DNA of 64,000 bases from Streptomyces sp. NBC_01463 (GTDB lineage Bacteria; Actinomycetota; Actinomycetes; Streptomycetales; Streptomycetaceae). A program made the translations under genes and the position numbers. Position 1 is the stretch's first letter. The number at the start of each line of letters is the position of its first letter. Below are positions 17,461 through 25,854 of this stretch, piece after piece. The stretch spans positions 6,758,001-6,822,000 of the forward strand of contig CP109468.1 in assembly GCA_036227345.1 (NCBI GenBank). The letters are read 5' to 3'. The notes beneath the pieces were generated by a model, which was not told where the DNA came from, did not search any database, and saw only the letters and a list, made by a program, of their open reading frames with translations.

Positions 17461-17481
17461 ATCACAGGGCTCGGGGGCCGG

Positions 17482-18210
17482 CTACGCCCCCGGGCCCGCT
17501 CCCGTTCCCGGGCCCGCGGCCGGTGCGTCGCCCGCCGTGCGCAGGGACACCCCGCGCCCGGCGAAGAAGCGCTCGAAGTCGGCCAGCGGCAGCTCCGCCG
17601 CGCGGGTACCGGCGGTCGTGCCGGACGGGTTGTGGAAGTGGACGCCCGTCCCGTCGGCGGTGCGGGACGTCACGAGCACCAGATGCCCGCCGCGTCCCGG
17701 CGCCGGCCGCCGCGGGTGGCGGATCCCGTAGTGCACCGATGCCATGACGGACCGGCCCTCGTCCAGCAGCGCCGGGATCTCCTCCGGTGCGAGATGCCGG
17801 TGGACCGTGGCGTCCAGGCCGTGCTTCTCCCGTACGTACGCGGCGAACGGGGCGTACACCAGGCCCCGGATCCCGCCGTCGCCGTCCTCCGTGTACGCGC
17901 CGTGCTCCAGGGCCCCGTCCCGTAGCGCGAAGAGCGGCGGGGCATCGGCGCCGAGAGCCATGCGCAGACATGTCATCCCGCACAGATGCCCGGCCCAGCG
18001 CGCGTACTCCGCGGGTGAACTCGCGCCCGAATCCGCCCAGGCGGGGTCGGTGGCCGGGTCGAGTCCGCCCTCGACGATCGGCCCGACGAGGTCGAACGAG
18101 GCGAACTGGGTGTGCACGGGGACCTGGCAGGTGGAGCAGCTCACGATCGGTCTCCGGTCGTCGTCGGCCGCCTTCGGCCGTCCCTGGCCGTCTCCAGTGC
18201 CCGGGGTCAC
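17482..18210 (-). CDS. C39-like (papain-fold) cysteine peptidase domain protein
   Basis: This 242-residue protein lacks a signal peptide. Catalytic-site candidates fit the peptidase C39-like fold: Cys77 in HLCGMTCLRM, His176 in GRGGHLVLV, and Asn194 in HFHNPSG. The Cys-His-Asn/Asp order is correct. The GTG start at 18210 overlaps the upstream aminotransferase stop (GTGA), so it is translationally coupled to it. It might cleave a peptide, but such intracellular family members can also be amidases. The C-terminus is Gly/Pro/Ala-rich. Confidence 0.72.
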   Translation of the reverse strand: MTPGTGDGQGRPKAADDDRRPIVSCSTCQVPVHTQFASFDLVGPIVEGGLDPATDPAWADSGASSPAEYARWAGHLCGMTCLRMALGADAPPLFALRDGALEHGAYTEDGDGGIRGLVYAPFAAYVREKHGLDATVHRHLAPEEIPALLDEGRSVMASVHYGIRHPRRPAPGRGGHLVLVTSRTADGTGVHFHNPSGTTAGTRAAELPLADFERFFAGRGVSLRTAGDAPAAGPGTGAGPGA

Positions 18211-19418
18211 TGCCGGTAGCCGGTCAGGAATCGGCCGATGCGACTGATCGCCGCATCAAGATCGTCAGCGTACGGGAGGGTCAGGATGCGGAAGTGGTCG
18301 GGCCGCGGCCAGTTGAAGCCGGTGCCCTGGACGACCTGGATCTTCTCGCGGAGCAGCAGGTCCAGGACGAACTTCTCGTCGTCGACGATCGGGTGCACCT
18401 TCGGGTCGATGCGCGGGAAGGCGTACAGCGCCCCCTTCGGCTTCACGCAGGACACCCCGGGGATCTCGTTCAGCTTCTCCCAGGCGCGGTTGCGCTGCTC
18501 GTACAGCCTGCCCCCGGGCACCACCAGCTCCCGGATCGACTGGCGGCCGCCGAGCGCGGCCTGGATCGCGTACTGCGCCGGGGCGTTGGGGCACAGCCGC
18601 ATGGAGGCGAGCATGGTCAGCCCCTCCAGATAGCTGCGGGCATGCTGCTTCGGGCCCGACACCACCATCCAGCCGGAACGGAATCCGGCGACGCGGTACG
18701 TCTTCGACAACCCGCTGAAGGTGAGGCAGACCAGGTCGGGGGCGAGGACGGCGACGCTGTGGTGCTCGGCGTCGTCGTAGAGGATCTGGTCGTAGATCTC
18801 GTCGGCGAACACCATCAGGCCGTGCCTGCGGGCCAGATCGAGGATTCCGTCGAGGACCTCGCGCGGGTAGACGGCGCCGGTCGGGTTGTTCGGGTTGATG
18901 ATCACGACGGCCCTGGTCCGATCGGTGATCTTCGCGGCCATGTCGGCGAGATCGGGGTTCCAGTCCGAGGCCTCGTCGCAGGTGTAGTGCACGGCCTTTC
19001 CGCCCGCCAGCGTCGTCACCGCGGTCCACAGCGGGTAGTCGGGGGACGGGATGAGCACCTCGTCACCGTCCTCCAGCAGCCCCTGCACCGCCATCGAGAT
19101 CAGCTCGGAGACGCCGTTGCCGAGGAAGATGTCGTCGACACCGACCTCGGTGAGCCCCATCGCCTGGTAGCGCTGCGCCACGGCCCGGCGGGCGGACAGG
19201 ATGCCGCGCGAGTCCGTGTAGCCGTGGGCCTGCGGCAGCATCCGGATCATGTCCTGGACGATCTCCTCCGGCGCCTCGAAGCCGAACAGTGCCGGATTGC
19301 CCGTGTTGAGCCGCAGCACGCTGTGGCCCGCCTCCTCCAGGGCGTTGGCGTGCTCGATGACCGGGCCCCGGATCTCGTAACAGACCTCGTTGAGCTTGCT
19401 GGACTGGCGGAATTCCAT
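18207..19418 (-). CDS. PLP-dependent aminotransferase, AlaA-like
   Basis: This 403-residue fold-type I aminotransferase has substrate-side LRLNTGNPALFGFEAP, VFADEIYDQILYD, and the PLP lysine in FSGLSKTYRVAGFRSGW. NPNNPTGAVYP and FRILTLP (for the C-terminal carboxylate-binding Arg) are also present. These match the glutamate-pyruvate aminotransferase AlaA group, which makes alanine from pyruvate. ATG 19418 starts the canonical N-terminus (MEFRQSSKLNEVCYEIRGP). It is divergent from the HxlR gene, sharing a repeat-rich control region, and coupled to the C39-like gene downstream. Confidence 0.9.
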   Translation of the reverse strand: MEFRQSSKLNEVCYEIRGPVIEHANALEEAGHSVLRLNTGNPALFGFEAPEEIVQDMIRMLPQAHGYTDSRGILSARRAVAQRYQAMGLTEVGVDDIFLGNGVSELISMAVQGLLEDGDEVLIPSPDYPLWTAVTTLAGGKAVHYTCDEASDWNPDLADMAAKITDRTRAVVIINPNNPTGAVYPREVLDGILDLARRHGLMVFADEIYDQILYDDAEHHSVAVLAPDLVCLTFSGLSKTYRVAGFRSGWMVVSGPKQHARSYLEGLTMLASMRLCPNAPAQYAIQAALGGRQSIRELVVPGGRLYEQRNRAWEKLNEIPGVSCVKPKGALYAFPRIDPKVHPIVDDEKFVLDLLLREKIQVVQGTGFNWPRPDHFRILTLPYADDLDAAISRIGRFLTGYRQ

Positions 19419-19446
19419 GCGGTGCCTCCCCGACCCGATTGCGATA

Positions 19447-19482
19447 CTTGGTTTTACCAAGCTCGGGCTTGGAAAGTCCAAC
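19447..19482. promoter_or_regulatory. Two-site operator, probably for the HxlR regulator
   Basis: CTTGG-N5-CCAAG (19447-19461) is a perfect inverted repeat. CTTGG-N5-CCAAC (19468-19482) is a second copy with one mismatch. The centres are 21 bp apart, about two helical turns, in the 85-bp gap between the divergent aminotransferase and HxlR genes. It probably controls both. Confidence 0.65.
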
Positions 19483-19503
19483 AACATGTCTAGACTGCGT
19501 CGC

Positions 19504-20181
19504 ATGCCACGTCAGCAACAGCCCGCGACCCGCCCGGTCCGCCGCCGGAGTTACGACCAGTTCTGCGCCGGCGCCCGGGCGCTGGACGCCGTCGGCGACC
19601 GGTGGACCCTGCTGATCGTCCGTGAACTGCTGGCCGGTCCCCGCCGCTACACCGATCTGCACGCCGACCTCCCCGGCGTCAGCACGGACGTCCTGGCGTC
19701 CCGGCTCAGGGACATGGAGCAGGGCCTGCTGGTCACCCGCCGCAAGCTGCCGCCGCCCGCCGCCGCCGTGGTGTACGAACTCACCGAGCGCGGACACGGG
19801 CTGCTGCCCGTCCTCGCGGCGCTCGCCGAGTGGGGGGCGCCCGCCCTCGTGGAGCGGCGGCCCACGGACGCGGTCCGGGCGCACTGGTTCGCCCTTCCGC
19901 TGCTGCGCGCGCTGGAGGGGGCGGCCGGGGGAGCCGCCGGCGGGGTGGTCGATGTGCGTCTCGACGAGGGCGAGTTCCACGTCCGTACGGGGGAGCCGGT
20001 GGCAGGTGAGCCGGTGTACGGGGACGGGCCCGCGGCCCGCGCCGACGCACGCATCGCCCTCGACGCGGAGCTGTGCCTCGCCCTGGGCCGCGGCGAGCTG
20101 ACGTTCGCCGAGGCCGTGAAGGAGGGGCGGATCGAGGTGTCGGGCGACGGGCCGCTGGCCGCGGAGCTGCGTGGCGCATGA
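19504..20181 (+). CDS. HxlR-type winged-helix regulator with C-terminal SCP2-like domain
   Basis: This 225-residue regulator contains the HxlR fold: CAGARALDAVGDRWTLLIVR, ELLAGPRRYTDLHADLPGVS, LASRLRDMEQGLLVTRR, then YELTERGHGLLPVL. The second half (about 120-225) resembles a small SCP2/sterol-carrier-type domain seen in streptomycete HxlR proteins. There is no Shine-Dalgarno sequence before ATG 19504, so it may be leaderless; ATG 19486 is an alternative. HxlR proteins are often redox or electrophile sensors, and Cys17 (DQFCAG) is a candidate sensor. Confidence 0.85.
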   Translation: MPRQQQPATRPVRRRSYDQFCAGARALDAVGDRWTLLIVRELLAGPRRYTDLHADLPGVSTDVLASRLRDMEQGLLVTRRKLPPPAAAVVYELTERGHGLLPVLAALAEWGAPALVERRPTDAVRAHWFALPLLRALEGAAGGAAGGVVDVRLDEGEFHVRTGEPVAGEPVYGDGPAARADARIALDAELCLALGRGELTFAEAVKEGRIEVSGDGPLAAELRGA

Positions 20182-20270
20182 CGGTCGAAGTGGCGTGATT
20201 CAGCCGGTCAACTTCTGGGTAGTGTCGGGGCATTTGGGATGTCCGGGACACTGATCGAGAGGAGTTGCCC

Positions 20271-20801
20271 GTGAGGATCGGCAGACCGCAGGAGCGGCAC
20301 GAACAGGAGCAGCAGGAGCGGCGCGAACGACAGGGGCGGCTGGGGCGAGTGGGGAAGGGGCTCGTCATCGTGGGCTGTGTGGCCGCGCTCGGCTTCGTAC
20401 CGGCAGCGGCCGTCGCCACCCCCGGCAGCGGCGTGAGCGGCACCGTCGTCGCGAAGGGCACCTCGGTGGGCAAGCTGAAGGTGAAGGCGCCGAAGGGGCG
20501 TACCGACGTCACCTTCCGGACGATCACGGTCGAGCCGGGCGGCTCCACGGGCTGGCACACCCACCGAGGTCAGCTGATCGCCGTCGTCAAGTCCGGCACA
20601 CTGACCCGCACCCTGGACGACTGCTCGGTCGAGGTGACGCCCGCGGGTACGTCCTTCATCGAGCCGGCCGGGGCGAAGCACCGCCACATCGGGCGCAACC
20701 TGGGCTCCGAGCCCGTCGTCCTGTGGGTGACGTATCTGCTGCCCGTGGGCAGTGAACTCTCGGACGACGCCGACGCGGTGGACTGCGGCAAGAAGAAGTA
20801 G
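20271..20801 (+). CDS. Secreted cupin-domain protein
   Basis: This 176-residue protein starts at GTG 20271, behind GAGAGGA. A long basic, Gln/Glu/Arg-rich N-terminus precedes a hydrophobic core (LVIVGCVAALGFVPAAAVA), giving a signal peptide. The mature cupin barrel carries GSTGWHTHRGQL (motif 1) and GTSFIEPAGAKHRHIG (motif 2) with metal-ligand histidines. Two cysteines (DDCSVE, VDCGKK) could pair outside the cell. The substrate is unknown. Confidence 0.8.
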   Translation: MRIGRPQERHEQEQQERRERQGRLGRVGKGLVIVGCVAALGFVPAAAVATPGSGVSGTVVAKGTSVGKLKVKAPKGRTDVTFRTITVEPGGSTGWHTHRGQLIAVVKSGTLTRTLDDCSVEVTPAGTSFIEPAGAKHRHIGRNLGSEPVVLWVTYLLPVGSELSDDADAVDCGKKK

Positions 20802-20820
20802 TCCGCGGCACCCGCCCTCT

Positions 20821-20854
20821 GGCGCCCCGGCCGGCCATCGCGCCACCGGGCGCC
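20821..20854. terminator. Hairpin between convergent cupin and SnoaL-like genes
   Basis: GGCGCCCCGG (20821-20830) pairs with CCGGGCGCC (20846-20854), with one bulged base, around a 15-nt loop. Confidence 0.5.
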
Positions 20855-20859
20855 GACCG

Positions 20860-21225
20860 TCAGCGGGCGAGTGTCTCCCCGTACGCGCCGAGGCCGGCGC
20901 TCACCAGGCCGTCGCGGAAGGTCAGCACCTCGTAGACCCGGCCGCCGATCTGGTTCCGGTAGTCGATGACCAGGGTGTCGACGCCCGCCCGCACGTCCAT
21001 CACCTCGAACGCGAGGTCGGGGATCAGCTCCAGCCCGCGCGCCCAGTACGCGCGCAGTTCGGCCTTGCCGCGGACCGTGCCGGAGGCGTCCCCGGTGAAC
21101 CGCGCGATCATGGGGGAGCTGAAGGTCACATCCTCGTGATAGTGCGTCAGGATGCGTTCGAGATCGTGGGAGTTCCAGTCGTCCTGCCACTGTGCGGCGA
21201 ACACGCGGGCGAATGCGAGATCCAT
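20860..21225 (-). CDS. SnoaL-like / NTF2-fold protein
   Basis: This 121-residue single-domain protein has the features WQDDWNSHDLERILTHYHED, FSSPMIARFTGD and LVIDYRNQIGG, typical of SnoaL-like polyketide cyclase or ketosteroid-isomerase-fold proteins. There is no signal peptide. Such proteins bind small hydrophobic ligands; no biosynthetic cluster is present here to suggest one. Confidence 0.85.
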   Translation of the reverse strand: MDLAFARVFAAQWQDDWNSHDLERILTHYHEDVTFSSPMIARFTGDASGTVRGKAELRAYWARGLELIPDLAFEVMDVRAGVDTLVIDYRNQIGGRVYEVLTFRDGLVSAGLGAYGETLAR

Positions 21226-21372
21226 GAGTACGACCGTAAGGGGAGCATGCGTGCTGAGGCGAGGATTTTCGGCAACGGGTGAGGTCCGAGGGGTGGCTGA
21301 GGTTCAAGGGGAGGGTGAGGACGGCAGGGCGGTTGGGGCTCGTGGGGCGTCGGGGAGCGGCGGTGGCCGGCC

Positions 21373-22269
21373 GTGAGCGGGACGGAGTACCCCGGGGATC
21401 TCGACCCGGCACACCGAGCCGCGCTGGCCCGGGAGGTCCTGGACGCGCTCGCCGGCAGCCGCCCTGGGTCGCGTGCGGAGCTGCGCGGCTCCCTCGCCCG
21501 GGGGACGGCCGACGCGTACAGCGACATCGACCTCGCGTGGACCGTCCCCGACGAGCAGTTCGACGCGTGCGTGGCCGCCGTCCCGGAAGTGCTCGGCGCG
21601 GTCCGTCCGGTCCGCTCGGTGCGGGCCGACCCCGACCTCCTCAACTCCCGCGAACGGCGTCTGCTCTTCGTCGACTTCGAGGACCTGCCGCTGTTCTGGC
21701 GGCTGGACCTGGAGATCACCGCGCGTTCCGTAGCGGGCCTGCCCGGCTGCGGCCAGGAGGGTCCGGCGGCGCGCGGCGACGACTGGTCGCGTCCCGCGAG
21801 CGCCCTCGCCAACGGGGTCGCCGCGGTGAAAGCGGTGCTGCGCGGACAGCCGGAGACCGCCCGGGGCCTGCTGGAGCGCGGCTTCGCGCGCATCGGTGCG
21901 GCGGACCCGGCCACCGGGGAGTGGGCCGCGGACGTCATCTGCCTGGCCGACGCCGCCGCGGCGCGCGAACCGGCCCTGAACCCGCTCGCCGAGCGGGTGA
22001 GGCACCTGGCCTCCGACTGCCGGAGCACGGTCCTGTGGCAGGCCCTCCCCGAGGCCGTACGCGAGGAGGTCGACGAACTCGCCGTCCTTGACCGCACCGT
22101 CGCGGCGGTGGTGCTCGTCCGGAGATGCGGCATCGAGCCCCCGCCCGAGCTGCACGTCTGTGTGCGGCTGGTGCACGAACGCCGCCTCGCCCTCGCCGAC
22201 CGGATTCCGCCACCGCCCCCGCGCGCCCCGGGCACGCCCCGGAACCCGTCCGACGACGGCCGGCGCTGA
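21373..22269 (+). CDS. Nucleotidyltransferase-domain protein
   Basis: This 298-residue protein starts at GTG 21373. The nucleotidyltransferase (pol-beta/MNT) signature is LRGSLARGTADAYSDIDLAW (GSx9-12DxD) at about 36-55, with a possible third acidic residue in FRLDLEI-like WRLDLEITA. The C-terminal half is alpha-helical, as in antibiotic or small-molecule nucleotidyltransferases. The substrate is unknown. It precedes the uridine-kinase-like gene by 44 bp. Confidence 0.82.
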   Translation: MSGTEYPGDLDPAHRAALAREVLDALAGSRPGSRAELRGSLARGTADAYSDIDLAWTVPDEQFDACVAAVPEVLGAVRPVRSVRADPDLLNSRERRLLFVDFEDLPLFWRLDLEITARSVAGLPGCGQEGPAARGDDWSRPASALANGVAAVKAVLRGQPETARGLLERGFARIGAADPATGEWAADVICLADAAAAREPALNPLAERVRHLASDCRSTVLWQALPEAVREEVDELAVLDRTVAAVVLVRRCGIEPPPELHVCVRLVHERRLALADRIPPPPPRAPGTPRNPSDDGRR

Positions 22270-22313
22270 GGCGGGGCGCCGGCCGGCCCCGCGACCGGGG
22301 TGATGATGGATCC

Positions 22314-22961
22314 GTGCGATTCGAAGCGATCACCTGGGAACGGCTGGCGGACTCCCTGGCCGCGCACGCCGACGCGCTGAAACCGGCCGACGGAGGGCCC
22401 TGGCTCAAGATCGCCGTCGACGGGGCACCGGCCGCCGGCACCGGCGAGCTGGCCGAGTCGCTCGCGCAGGCGCTGCGACTGCGCGGCCGGGCCGTGCTCC
22501 CGCTGTCCACCGCGGGGTTCCTGCGCCCGGCCAGCCTGCGGTACGAGTACGGCAGACGGGACCCCGACTCGTACTACGGCAGCTGGTTCGACACCGGAGC
22601 GCTGTGGCGCGAGGTGTTCGGGCCGCTGGAGGCCGGGGGCAGCGGGCGGGTGCTGCCCGATCTCTGGGATCCGGTGACCGACCGGGCCACGCGGAGCCCC
22701 TACCGGCAGCTGCCCGAGGGCGGGGTGCTGGTCGTGCACGGGCCGTTGCTGCTGGGGCACTGGTTCCCGTTCGACCTGAGCGTTCACCTGCGCCTGTCGC
22801 CCGGCGCGCTGCGGCGGCGCACGCAGGAGGACGAGCAGTGGACCCTGCCGGCGTTCGCCCGGTACGAGGACGAGGTGGCGCCCGCCGGGAGCGCGGACGC
22901 GGTCGTCCGGGCCGATGACCCGCGCCATCCCGCCTGGACCGGACTTCGGCAGGACGGGTAG
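22314..22961 (+). CDS. Uridine kinase-like P-loop protein with altered Walker A
   Basis: This 215-residue protein starts at GTG 22314. The fold resembles uridine kinase/phosphoribulokinase-type proteins: IAVDGAPAAGTGELAESLA in the P-loop position, DPDSYYGSWFD, GGVLVVHGPLLLGHWFPFDL for Walker B, and a lid with RRRTQEDEQW. The normal GK[ST] is replaced by GTGE, so the ATP-binding lysine is missing. It may be a non-catalytic homologue or use another residue. Confidence 0.72.
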   Translation: MRFEAITWERLADSLAAHADALKPADGGPWLKIAVDGAPAAGTGELAESLAQALRLRGRAVLPLSTAGFLRPASLRYEYGRRDPDSYYGSWFDTGALWREVFGPLEAGGSGRVLPDLWDPVTDRATRSPYRQLPEGGVLVVHGPLLLGHWFPFDLSVHLRLSPGALRRRTQEDEQWTLPAFARYEDEVAPAGSADAVVRADDPRHPAWTGLRQDG

Positions 22962-23005
22962 GACGACGGCCGTCCGGCGTCACTCCCGGCGCCTCATCCA
23001 CCGTC

Positions 23006-23914
23006 TCATCCACCCTCCCCGTCCGGCGTCGGCCGTCCGCCGACGGTCATGACGGCCTGCGCCCCCGCCCGGCACCCCGCCGCCGCGGCCGCCGTGTCGT
23101 CGTGGCCCGCCAGCCGCGCCGCGAGGAAGCCACCGGTGAACGCGTCGCCCGCCCCGGTGGAGTCGACCGGGTCCCGCACCGGTTCCGCGGGGATCCGCCC
23201 GGTCACCGCACCCGCGGTCGCCAGCAGGACGCCGTCCCGGCCGAGCGTGACGACGGCCTGGCGGACCAGCAGGCTCAACTTCGCCGCGGCGTCCGCGGGT
23301 TCCGGGAGCCCGGTGAGCAGCCGGGCCTCGTCCGCGTTGGGCAGCAGGAGATCCACGTCCTCGACCAGCTCCAGGAACCGGTCGACGCCCAGCTCGGCGA
23401 GGAACCCCGCCGACGCCGGGTCGACGCTCACCGGGATGTTCCGCCGCCCGGCCTCCCGCAGCGCGAGCAGGGCCGTCGCGCGGCTGGCCGGAGCGAAGAG
23501 CAGATAGCCGGAGAGGTGCAGGTGGGAGATGCCGTCGAGCATCGAAGGCGACCAGTCGTCGGGGGACAGCCGCAGGACCGCGCCGCTGTCGGTGAGGAAG
23601 GTGCGTTCCGCGGCGGAGTCGACCAGGGCGACGACCGTGCCGGTCGGCGCGGCGTCGTCCACGGCCAGCAGCTCCCGCACGCCCGCGCGCCGCAGCGCAT
23701 CGCGGTGCCAGGCCGCGGAGTCGGCGCCGACCCGGGCCAGCAGCCGTACCTCCCGGCAGCCCGAACGCACCGCCCAGCAGGCTGTGTTGGCGCCCGCCCC
23801 GCCCGGCCGGGTCCGGATCCTGGCCGCCGTGTCCGTACCGTGGACCAGCGCCGCACCGTGCCGGGCCACCACGTCCGTGACCACGTCCCCGATGACGAGC
23901 AGACCGCCGGTCAC
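23006..23914 (-). CDS. psuK: PfkB-family kinase, probable pseudouridine kinase
   Basis: This 302-residue sugar/nucleoside kinase has the PfkB signatures RPGGAGANTACWA near the N-terminus and DSTGAGDAFTGGFLAA at the C-terminus (catalytic Asp in GAGD). Its GTG start overlaps the upstream PsuG stop (GTGA at 23911-23914). That coupling to pseudouridine-5'-phosphate glycosidase is why I call it pseudouridine kinase, which phosphorylates pseudouridine for PsuG to cleave. No pseudouridine transporter is next to it. Confidence 0.85.
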   Translation of the reverse strand: MTGGLLVIGDVVTDVVARHGAALVHGTDTAARIRTRPGGAGANTACWAVRSGCREVRLLARVGADSAAWHRDALRRAGVRELLAVDDAAPTGTVVALVDSAAERTFLTDSGAVLRLSPDDWSPSMLDGISHLHLSGYLLFAPASRATALLALREAGRRNIPVSVDPASAGFLAELGVDRFLELVEDVDLLLPNADEARLLTGLPEPADAAAKLSLLVRQAVVTLGRDGVLLATAGAVTGRIPAEPVRDPVDSTGAGDAFTGGFLAARLAGHDDTAAAAAGCRAGAQAVMTVGGRPTPDGEGG

Positions 23915-24852
23915 CGGGCGCTCCAGGCGGTGGCGATCCGTGCCGCGAGCGCCACGTTGCCGCGGACGGCCGCCAGATTGGCCTCCAGCGAAGCCCCTCC
24001 GGTGCCCCGCATCAGATGGTCGAGCAGGAACGGCGTGACGGCCTGCCCCGCGATGCCGCGCTCCCGGCACGCCGCCAGCGCCTCCGCCAGCACCCGGTCG
24101 TGCAGGACCGGATCCAACTGCTCCTCCTGCGGTACGGGATTGGCCACGATCAGTGCCGCCGGCGGGCCGCCGAGCGCGTCCTGCGCCCGCATCACCCCGG
24201 CGACCTCTTCGGGTGACCGCACGGTCCAGTCGACCGGTTCGCCCGAACTGCTCAGGTAGAAGCCGGGGAACCGGTCGGTGCCGTATCCGAGCACTCCGAC
24301 CCCGAGGGTCTCCAGGCGCTGGAGGGTGGCGGGCACGTCCAGGATCGACTTCACACCCGCGCAGACCACGGTGATGCCGGTGCCCGCGAGCAGCCTCAGG
24401 TCCGCGGACTCGTCCTGTGACTCGGTCCAGCCCCGGTGCACGCCGCCCAGCCCGCCGGTCGCGAAGACGCGCAGGCCCGCTCCCGCCGCCAGGAACGCCG
24501 TCGCGGAGACCGTCGTCGCGCCGCTCGCTCCGGCCGCCAGCGCCGGTGCGAGGTCCCGGTGCCCCAGCTTGCGCATCGCCGGGTCCTCGGCGACCCGCTC
24601 CAACTGGGCCTTGTCCAGGCCGACCCGGGCCCGGCCGTCCAGCACGGCGACGGTGGCGGGCACGGCACCGGCCGACCGCACGATCTCCTCCAGCTCCTCG
24701 GCGACCCGCAGGTTGCGCGGCCGCGGCAGGCCGTGGGCGATGATCGTCGACTCCAGTGCGACGACGGGCCGGTGCGCGTCGAGCGCGGCCCGCACCTCCG
24801 CGGAGAGGACGGGCGCGTGGGGAGCGGCGCCGAGCGGCGCAGTGAGTGACAT
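23911..24852 (-). CDS. psuG: Pseudouridine-5'-phosphate glycosidase
   Basis: This 313-residue enzyme reversibly cleaves the C-C bond of pseudouridine 5'-phosphate into uracil and ribose 5-phosphate. Family motifs are VALESTIIAHGLPRPRN, GHRDLAPALAAGASGATTVS (the Lys is upstream in MRKLG), and FATGGLGGVHRG. VCAGVKSILDVPATLQRLET and VANPVPQEEQLD follow. ATG 24852 was chosen; a GTG at 24858 is possible. It is divergent from a methyltransferase and coupled to psuK. Confidence 0.92.
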   Translation of the reverse strand: MSLTAPLGAAPHAPVLSAEVRAALDAHRPVVALESTIIAHGLPRPRNLRVAEELEEIVRSAGAVPATVAVLDGRARVGLDKAQLERVAEDPAMRKLGHRDLAPALAAGASGATTVSATAFLAAGAGLRVFATGGLGGVHRGWTESQDESADLRLLAGTGITVVCAGVKSILDVPATLQRLETLGVGVLGYGTDRFPGFYLSSSGEPVDWTVRSPEEVAGVMRAQDALGGPPAALIVANPVPQEEQLDPVLHDRVLAEALAACRERGIAGQAVTPFLLDHLMRGTGGASLEANLAAVRGNVALAARIATAWSAR

Positions 24853-24963
24853 GTCCACATCTCTGTCGCGGGTGGGGCGCCTTCAAACGCGTGCCCCGAC
24901 CGTGGCGGGGAGCGTCGGGGGTATCCGGCGGATTCCCGTTCCGGCGCGCGTTAGCGTCGGCCC

Positions 24964-25854
24964 ATGCAGCCTTCGACGGATCACCTCGTCCCCCTGGATC
25001 GTCCCGTCTCCGCCGTGCGGCATTTCTACGACGACCTGGCCGCCGGATACGACCTGATGTACGCGGACTGGGAGGCGAGCATCGCGCGTCAGGCGGCCGC
25101 CCTGTCGGCGCTGATCGAGGAGGCCGCCCCGGGCGGCAGGGACCGCTGCGGCGGGGACCTCGCGTACGACGTGCTGGACTGCGCCTGCGGCATCGGGACC
25201 CAGGCCCTGGGGCTGGCCGCCCGGGGACACCGGGTCACGGGCAGCGATCTGAGCCCCGTGGCCGCGGCCCGCGCCGCGAAGGAGGCGGCCGCGCGGGGGC
25301 TGGACCTGCGTGTCACGGCCGCCGACATGACGCGGCTGCCGTACCGCGACGGCTCGTTCGATGTCGTCGTGTGCGCCGACAACTCCCTGCCGCACCTGCT
25401 CACCCCGCAGGCGGTGCTGGCCGCGCTCGGCGAGATGCGAAGGGTGCTGCGGCCCGGCGGGGTGCTGCTGCTGTCCACCCGGCCGTACGACCGGCTGCGC
25501 CGGGAGCGCCCGGCGTCCACGCCGCCGCAGGTCAGGGAGGGCGCCGACGGGCGGGTGGTCACGTTCCAGCTGTGGCACTGGAGGCCGGACGGCGAGCGCT
25601 ACGACCTGGAGCACTTCCAGCTGCTGCCCGGCGAGACGCCGGACGGCGAGGTGCCGGGGGAGCGCTGGGGAGTGCGCACGAGGCGCACCTCGTACTGGGC
25701 GCTGTCCCAGGCGCAGATCGTCGAGTTCACCGCGCGGGCCGGGCTGCGGGAGCCCGTGTGGCACGAGCCGGACGAGTCGGACTTCTTTCAGCCCGTCCTG
25801 GTGGCGAGACGTCCCGAGGCGGTCGCTAAGGTGACCGGCCATGACCACATTTGA
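24964..25854 (+). CDS. Class I SAM-dependent methyltransferase
   Basis: This 296-residue Rossmann methyltransferase has VLDCACGIGTQALGLAARGH for motif I, VTGSDLSP for motif II, VTAADMTRLPYRDGSFDVVV, and MRRVLRPGGVLLLSTRPYDR. The N-terminal VRHFYDDLAAGYDLMYADW resembles glycine/sarcosine N-methyltransferase-like proteins, but the substrate is not certain. The next cupin gene starts inside its last codons (25841), so the pair is co-translated. Confidence 0.87.
   Translation: MQPSTDHLVPLDRPVSAVRHFYDDLAAGYDLMYADWEASIARQAAALSALIEEAAPGGRDRCGGDLAYDVLDCACGIGTQALGLAARGHRVTGSDLSPVAAARAAKEAAARGLDLRVTAADMTRLPYRDGSFDVVVCADNSLPHLLTPQAVLAALGEMRRVLRPGGVLLLSTRPYDRLRRERPASTPPQVREGADGRVVTFQLWHWRPDGERYDLEHFQLLPGETPDGEVPGERWGVRTRRTSYWALSQAQIVEFTARAGLREPVWHEPDESDFFQPVLVARRPEAVAKVTGHDHI

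Noticed and set aside
17076..17481. Integration site or remnant of a mobile element at tRNA-like sequences
   Set aside because: No integrase, excisionase or long flanking direct repeat is present, and neighbouring genes are intact.
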